Positions 59,229 through 64,000 of a DNA stretch of 64,000 bases are shown one piece after another. The stretch's first letter is position 1. The number at the start of each line of letters is the position of its first letter. Made by a program: the position numbers and the translations under genes. Source of the DNA: Oxalobacteraceae bacterium AB_14 (GTDB lineage: Bacteria; Pseudomonadota; Gammaproteobacteria; Burkholderiales; Burkholderiaceae_D); assembly GCA_000381565.1 (NCBI GenBank), contig KB906724.1, positions 2,482,801 to 2,546,800 on the forward strand, in the 5' to 3' direction. The notes below the pieces were generated by a model. The model saw nothing but the letters and a program-made list of their open reading frames with translations. It made no database searches and was not told where the DNA came from.

Positions 59229-60782
59229 ATGGCACATTCTCCCTTGAAGCGTATCCTGGCCTCCGTCATGGAGGTGGCCCGCCTGCGCAGGCGGCACGGC
59301 GTGTCGAGTGAAGCGGCGCTGGCGATGCTGCGCGAACGGCGCGCGCTGCTCAAGCTGTCGGCCGTCGGTTCGGCCGCCATGCTGGCCAGCGGCCCGCTGA
59401 TGGCGGCACGCCGCCTGCATCGTAATAGCACCGATGTGCGCGTGGTCGTCGTCGGCGCCGGCCTGGGCGGCCTGGCCTGCGCCTATGAATTAAAGAAGGC
59501 GGGCGTGTGCGCCACGGTGTACGAGGCGTCGGACCATCTGGGCGGGCGCTGCTCGTCCAACACCACCAGCTTCCCCGGCCAGGTGGCGGAAAACGGCGGC
59601 GAGCTGATCGACACCGGCCACCTTGAACTGCGCCTGCTGGCCGCCGAGCTGGGCCTGACACTCGACGACCTGAACGCCTACGACGAGCAGCAGGGCGGCG
59701 AGCTCACTTTCTGGATCGACGGTTCGCGCTACACCTGGGACGAGCAAGTGGTCGACTTCGACGCCTTCGTCGGGCAGATCGACGCCGACAACAAGGCGGC
59801 GCCGTGGCCGCAGACCTACGACAAGCACACCGGGCGCGGCGCGGAGCTGGACAATATGTCGGTCACCGACTACATCTCTGCCTATGTTCCCGGCGGCCTC
59901 GATACACGCCAGGGCAAGCTGTTGAAGCTGCTGATGGATGCGTCGTCCGGCATCGCCGCCACGGAGACCAGCGCGCTGGACCTGGTGGGCTTCTTCGCGG
60001 CCAAGGCGTCGGACGAGCGTTTCCACATCCGTGGCGGCAACGACCAGCTGGTCAGCCGCATGGCGGCCACGCTGAACAGCGGCCAGATCATCAAGAGCCA
60101 CGCGCTGACCCGCATCGTCAAGAACGCCGACAACAGCTACAGCCTGACCTTCAAGAACGGCGCCAACACGGTCCAGGTGCGGGCCGACCACGTGGTGCTG
60201 GCCTTGCCGTTCTCCGTCCTGCAAAGCGCCGTGGACTACAGCGGCGCCGGCTTCGACGCGCGCAAGGTCGACACCATCCGCAACTTCCGCATGGGCATGC
60301 ATTCGAAGTTCCAGATGCAGTTTGAACGCCGCATCTGGCGCGAGCAGGGCTACACCGGCCTGAGCGACAACGACACCGGCTACCAGATTAGCTGGGAGGT
60401 CACGCGCGCCCAGCCCGGCACGGCAGGCATCCTGACCTGCTTCTCGGGCGACGCGGTGGCCGTGGCGATGAACGACAAGCCGGTCAACCTCAAGGCGGTC
60501 GACATGCTGGACGGCCTGAACCTGACCTTCCCCGGCATCAAGCCTTTGTGGAATGGCCGCGTGGTGCTGAACTACTGGCCCGGCTACCAATGGACCAGGG
60601 GCGCGTACACGGCGCATCCGAAGGGCAGCTACACCACGTGGTACGGCTATGCCGGCGTGCGGCAGGGCAATTGCCACTTCGCCGGCGAGCACGCATCGGT
60701 GCTGCACTCGGGCTTCCTGAACGGCGCGGTGGAAACCGGCCAGCGCTGCGCCAAGGTCATCGCCCGAGCGTTGCATTATTAA
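59229..60782 (+). CDS. Flavin monoamine oxidase, Tat-exported
   Basis: A 517-residue FAD-dependent amine oxidase: the dinucleotide motif VVGAGLGGLACAYELKKAG (from about residue 74), GGRCSS, and a C-terminal FAD-binding HFAGEHAS. An N-terminal extension of about 45 residues ends in a twin-arginine-like signal (ERRALLKLSAVGSAAM), predicting export of the folded flavoprotein. It would oxidise an amine to an aldehyde with H2O2, in the periplasm. It is third in the amidase-permease-oxidase operon and followed by an aldehyde dehydrogenase across a repeat unit. Confidence 0.85.
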   Translation: MAHSPLKRILASVMEVARLRRRHGVSSEAALAMLRERRALLKLSAVGSAAMLASGPLMAARRLHRNSTDVRVVVVGAGLGGLACAYELKKAGVCATVYEASDHLGGRCSSNTTSFPGQVAENGGELIDTGHLELRLLAAELGLTLDDLNAYDEQQGGELTFWIDGSRYTWDEQVVDFDAFVGQIDADNKAAPWPQTYDKHTGRGAELDNMSVTDYISAYVPGGLDTRQGKLLKLLMDASSGIAATETSALDLVGFFAAKASDERFHIRGGNDQLVSRMAATLNSGQIIKSHALTRIVKNADNSYSLTFKNGANTVQVRADHVVLALPFSVLQSAVDYSGAGFDARKVDTIRNFRMGMHSKFQMQFERRIWREQGYTGLSDNDTGYQISWEVTRAQPGTAGILTCFSGDAVAVAMNDKPVNLKAVDMLDGLNLTFPGIKPLWNGRVVLNYWPGYQWTRGAYTAHPKGSYTTWYGYAGVRQGNCHFAGEHASVLHSGFLNGAVETGQRCAKVIARALHY

Positions 60783-60800
60783 TACCGCTCAGCCAAATCT

Positions 60801-60879
60801 GTCATTCCCGCGCACGCGGGAATCCATGCTGAGCGTGCTCCAGAGCGGTTCTATGGGTTCCCGCCTGCGCGGGAACGAC
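60801..60879. repeat. Double-hairpin interspersed repeat, copy 5
   Basis: A 79-bp unit, GTCATTCCCGCGCACGCGGG at its start and GCGCGGGAACGAC at its end. It lies between the amine oxidase and the aldehyde dehydrogenase genes. Confidence 0.9.
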
Positions 60880-60918
60880 GGTGCCTGCAGCGACCTAACT
60901 TAAATAACTGGAACCAAG

Positions 60919-62451
60919 ATGCACGTGAACTTTTCCTGTTTCACCCCGCTGCGCGCGCAGGTCTATCTGGACGGCGGCTATGTCGAGCCGCTGAGCGGAG
61001 CGTCCAGGCAGGCCGTCAATCCGGCCACACTGGCGTCCGTGGGACGCTATCCGGTGTGCGCGGAGGCCGATGTCGAGCGGGCGGTGGCTTCGGCCAACCG
61101 CGCGCAAACACTTTGGAAGCAGACCGACACCACCAGCCGCGCCGCGCTGCTGCACGCCATCGCCCACGCGCTGGAAAACGCCCCCATCCGCAGCGAAGTC
61201 GCCAAGCTGATCTGCCGCGAGATGGGCAAGCCTTATCCTGACGCATTTGGCGAGTTGTCGATCTGCGCCTCGGTGTTCCGCTACTACGCAGAGATGGCGC
61301 GCGACGACGGCGGCAAGGTGGCCGGCACCAACCAGGCCGGCTCGTTCCAGCACATGCGCTACGAGCCCTACGGCGTCAGCGTGCATATCCTGCCGTTCAA
61401 CTATCCGATCCTGCTGCTGTGCTGGACCGTTGCCGCCTCGCTGGCTGCCGGCAACGCCTGCATCATCAAGCCGGCCGAGGCGACCGCGCTGTGCACGCTG
61501 CGCTTCATGGAATACTTCGCCGCCTTGCCGCCCGGCCTGGTGGCCTGCCTGCCCGGCGACGCCCACACCGCGCAATTGCTGATTCAATCGGCCGGCACCC
61601 ACGCTGTGGCCTTCACCGGCAGCGTGGCGGCGGCGCGGGCGGTCGGCGTAGCCTGCGCCGAGCGCATGAAGCCCTGCGTGCTGGAAGCTGGCGGCAGCGA
61701 TCCGATGATCATCTCGCGCCACGCGCCGCTGCCAGTGGCGGCGGCCGGCTGCGTCAACTCCGCCTTCCTGCTGAGCGGGCAGGTGTGCACATCGTCCGAG
61801 CGCTTCTTCGTGGTCGACCAGATCCACGACGATTTCGTGGCCGAGTTCGCGCGCCGCACGGTGCAGCTGCGCGTCGGCGACGGCATGGGCATGGCGGAGA
61901 TCGGCCCGCTGGTCAGCCAGGCCGCGCGCGACAAGGTGGCGCGGCTGGTGCGGCAGGCGGTGGAGCAGGGCGCCCAGGTCGTCTGCGGCGGCCGCATACC
62001 GCCGGACTGCCCGCCCGGCTGGTTCTACCAACCGACCATCCTCACCGGCGTCACGCCGCAGATGGCGATCATGCGCGAAGAATGCTTCGGCCCGGTGGCG
62101 GCGATTTGCCGCGTGGCCGATTTCGACGAGGCGCTGCGGCTGGCCAACGATTCCGAATTCGGCCTGGGCGCGTCGGTCTTCACCACCGACCTGGCCGAGG
62201 CCATGGAAGCGGCCAACCGGCTGGAGTCGGGCATGGTCTGGATCAACAATCCGCTGATCGACAACGATGCCCTGCCTTTCAGCGGCAGCAAGATGTCCGG
62301 CCTGGGCTGCGAGCTGGGCCGGCAGGGACTGGACGCCTTCCGCCGCAGCAAGATGGTGATCCTCGATCACCGGCCGCGCATCCACGACTGGTGGCTGCCC
62401 CGCCCGGACGCGGCGTTTTACCCGGCCCAAGCGGCCGCAACCGACGAATAA
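60919..62451 (+). CDS. Aldehyde dehydrogenase
   Basis: A 510-residue NAD-dependent aldehyde dehydrogenase, with catalytic C290 in SGQVCTSSER and the Glu in VLEAGGSDP. Compared with GabD it lacks the usual LELGG motif, so it belongs to a separate sub-family, resembling enzymes for phenylacetaldehyde or amino-aldehydes in position only. It could oxidise the aldehyde from the amine oxidase. A second amidase gene follows 14 nt later. Substrate assignment is inference. Confidence 0.82.
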   Translation: MHVNFSCFTPLRAQVYLDGGYVEPLSGASRQAVNPATLASVGRYPVCAEADVERAVASANRAQTLWKQTDTTSRAALLHAIAHALENAPIRSEVAKLICREMGKPYPDAFGELSICASVFRYYAEMARDDGGKVAGTNQAGSFQHMRYEPYGVSVHILPFNYPILLLCWTVAASLAAGNACIIKPAEATALCTLRFMEYFAALPPGLVACLPGDAHTAQLLIQSAGTHAVAFTGSVAAARAVGVACAERMKPCVLEAGGSDPMIISRHAPLPVAAAGCVNSAFLLSGQVCTSSERFFVVDQIHDDFVAEFARRTVQLRVGDGMGMAEIGPLVSQAARDKVARLVRQAVEQGAQVVCGGRIPPDCPPGWFYQPTILTGVTPQMAIMREECFGPVAAICRVADFDEALRLANDSEFGLGASVFTTDLAEAMEAANRLESGMVWINNPLIDNDALPFSGSKMSGLGCELGRQGLDAFRRSKMVILDHRPRIHDWWLPRPDAAFYPAQAAATDE

Positions 62452-62465
62452 AGACTGGATATTTC

Positions 62466-63902
62466 ATGCAACACGCAAACTACCTGCCCGCCACCGAACT
62501 GCTGGCGCAATTCCGCACCGGAACGCTGGACCCGGCCGTCTACCTGGAAACGCTGATCGAAGCCGCGCATCGCCAACAAGCGACGGTGAACTGCGCCGCC
62601 AGCCTGCACCTGGACGCGGCCCGGGCGATGGCGCTGGAAGCGCGCCGCCGTTACGCCGAAGGCACGGCCCGTCCGCTGGAAGGCGTGCCGGTCATCATCA
62701 AGGAAGAGACCAGCGTCAAGGGCTGGCCGCGTCCGCTGGCCTCGCTGGTCTACCGCGACAAGATCGCCACCGAGAACCATCCCATCGTCGACAAGCTGCT
62801 GGAGGCGGGCGCGATCCCGTACTTCCAGGCCACCAATCCGGAATTCTGCGTGCTCGGCCATACCTGGAGCAAGCTGTACGGCGTGACCGGCAATCCATGG
62901 GCGACGGCGTATTCCTGCGGCGGTTCCAGCGGCGGTTCCGGCGCGGCGCTGGCGGCCGGCCTGGCGCCGCTGGCCACCGGCAGCGACATGGCCGGCTCGA
63001 TCCGCCTGCCGGCCTCGCTGTGCGGCGTGTACGGCTACAAGCCGCCGTTCGGCCGCCTGGCCTGCGCGCCCGGCGACGAATACATGGCGCAAGCAGTCGA
63101 AGGGCCGATGACGCGCACCTTCGACGACCTGGTGCTGATGCAAAACGTGCTGGGCGGCCCGCATCCGAACTCCTACACCACGTTGCCGTTCACGCCGCTG
63201 CCGACCGAATACGGCGACCTGCGCGGCATGCGCATCGCCTACAGCCCGGCGTTCGGCCACCCGGCGCTGGCGGATGACGTCCGCAGCAACATGATGACGG
63301 CGCTGGACGGCCTGCGCGAACGCGGCGCGGTGATCGAGGAGGTGGCGCTGAACTGGGACCTGGAGGAAATCAACAACGTGCTGCTGGAAGGCTTGCGCGC
63401 GCTGTTCGTGGACGAGTTCATGCGCGACATCCCGCGCGCCGAGGCGCACCAGCTGAACAGCTACACCGCCGACCTGTACGAAAAGGCCGGCGGACCGCGC
63501 GCCTCGATCATGCCGAGCGCCGCGCTGGGCCAGCGCCTGCAGCGCGGGATGCAGGAGAAAGTCTGGGGCAAGGGCTACAGCGCCTTTATCTGCGCCTCGA
63601 TGCTGACCACGGACTTGGCCGCCGACCAGGACCCGGTGGCCGAGCCGCTGCTCGCCATCAAGGGCCACCAGATCGACGCCTACCTGGGCTGGTGCCTGAC
63701 GCCGCCGTTCAACCTGCTCAACCGCTATCCGGTGATGGCGGTGCCGACCGGCCTGTCCGAGCTCGGCGTGCCGACCGGCATGCAGATCGTCGCCAACGCC
63801 TACGACGACGAGACGGTGTTCCGGGTCGGCGCCAACCACGCGCGGGCCGGCACCTCGAAACTGTTCATCGAACGCTTTCCCACCATGGGCCCGGCAGCTT
63901 GA
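62466..63902 (+). CDS. Amidase (second paralogue)
   Basis: A 478-residue amidase-signature protein with K79 in VIIKEE, CGGSSGGSGAA and GSDMAGSIRLP. It equals the first amidase in length but differs clearly in sequence, so the two probably use different amides. It lies directly after an aldehyde dehydrogenase gene and has no signal peptide. With the first amidase it brackets the amine-oxidation genes. The ATG at 62466 gives a standard N-terminus although the ribosome site is weak. Confidence 0.86.
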   Translation: MQHANYLPATELLAQFRTGTLDPAVYLETLIEAAHRQQATVNCAASLHLDAARAMALEARRRYAEGTARPLEGVPVIIKEETSVKGWPRPLASLVYRDKIATENHPIVDKLLEAGAIPYFQATNPEFCVLGHTWSKLYGVTGNPWATAYSCGGSSGGSGAALAAGLAPLATGSDMAGSIRLPASLCGVYGYKPPFGRLACAPGDEYMAQAVEGPMTRTFDDLVLMQNVLGGPHPNSYTTLPFTPLPTEYGDLRGMRIAYSPAFGHPALADDVRSNMMTALDGLRERGAVIEEVALNWDLEEINNVLLEGLRALFVDEFMRDIPRAEAHQLNSYTADLYEKAGGPRASIMPSAALGQRLQRGMQEKVWGKGYSAFICASMLTTDLAADQDPVAEPLLAIKGHQIDAYLGWCLTPPFNLLNRYPVMAVPTGLSELGVPTGMQIVANAYDDETVFRVGANHARAGTSKLFIERFPTMGPAA

Positions 63903-63957
63903 ACTGCTGTGGCATAATCGGCGCTCTGCGCCGCTCTTCGAACAGTCATTGAAACGT

Positions 63958-64000
63958 ATGAAAAAAAAAGAATCCCTCGCCCAGGTGGCGCCGGCCAGCG
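63958..64000 (+). CDS. Start of a further gene, cut by window end
   Basis: An ATG opens MKKKESLAQVAPAS and remains open to the last base. Fourteen codons are too few to name it. A CATAAT-like -10 is present near 63913. It may be a regulator of the amidase cluster but that is only a guess. Confidence 0.4.
   Translation, partial: MKKKESLAQVAPAS

Noticed and set aside
16526..60879. Interspersed double-hairpin repeats considered as insertion sequences
   Set aside because: Units are under 80 bp, carry no transposase and show no obvious target duplications.

Overview
The window looks like the chromosome of a GC-rich betaproteobacterium, most likely Oxalobacteraceae (Massilia/Duganella type). This rests on gene content, a PEP-CTERM protein and the style of the catabolic operons; no rRNA or marker gene is present to confirm it. 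Almost all sequence is coding. I see no phage, insertion sequence, CRISPR array, tRNA or rRNA. Functional assignments come from motifs and remembered family features, not database searches.

Region 1 (1-32,400) is a large plant-glycan locus whose enzyme set fits xyloglucan. It has backbone-cutting GH5 and GH74 enzymes, a GH31 alpha-xylosidase, GH35, GH42 and GH2 beta-galactosidases, a GH29 alpha-L-fucosidase, a GH51 alpha-L-arabinofuranosidase, two GH3 exo-glycosidases and a probable acetyl esterase. It also holds a tryptophan-halogenase-like flavoprotein, a PEP-CTERM protein, a sodium/solute symporter, a degenerate aldose-1-epimerase-like protein and two AraC-type regulators. One regulator is XylR-like and sits behind a 17-codon leader ORF; the other is anchored in the membrane by two TM segments. 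Two genes look broken: a beta-helix/PDZ protein that has lost its N-terminus, and an SGNH esterase remnant. Seven promoters share one layout: a T-rich element (TTTTCATAA-like) that ends exactly where a TTGCGG-like -35 begins, then 17-18 nt, then a CACAAT-like -10. One of these drives not an adjacent gene but a stretch of about 110 nt ending in a strong intrinsic terminator, which is a candidate small RNA.

Region 2 (32,670-38,060) holds an acyl-CoA-ligase-like protein, a two-domain phosphotransferase/P-loop kinase protein and, on the other strand, a clostridial-type [FeFe]-hydrogenase. The hydrogenase has all H-cluster cysteines and an extra C-terminal NTF2/SnoaL-like domain. No maturation genes (hydE, hydF, hydG) are in the window.

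Region 3 (38,260-64,000) is devoted to omega-amino acids, amines and amides. It starts with a MocR/GabR-type regulator with gabT and gabD, and a LysR regulator with an omega-amino-acid:pyruvate aminotransferase and mmsA (beta-alanine route). Next come a saccharopine-dehydrogenase-like gene with an aldehyde dehydrogenase, and a DUF1329-DUF1302-MMPL/RND-Ycf48 envelope set of the kind associated with hydrophobic substrates. It ends with two amidases, an APC permease, a Tat-exported flavin amine oxidase and another aldehyde dehydrogenase. My reading is uptake or export of a hydrophobic amide or amine, its hydrolysis, oxidation to aldehyde, and dehydrogenation to acid. Five copies of a 78-79 bp double-hairpin repeat sit in intergenic gaps, three of them directly before aldehyde dehydrogenase genes.
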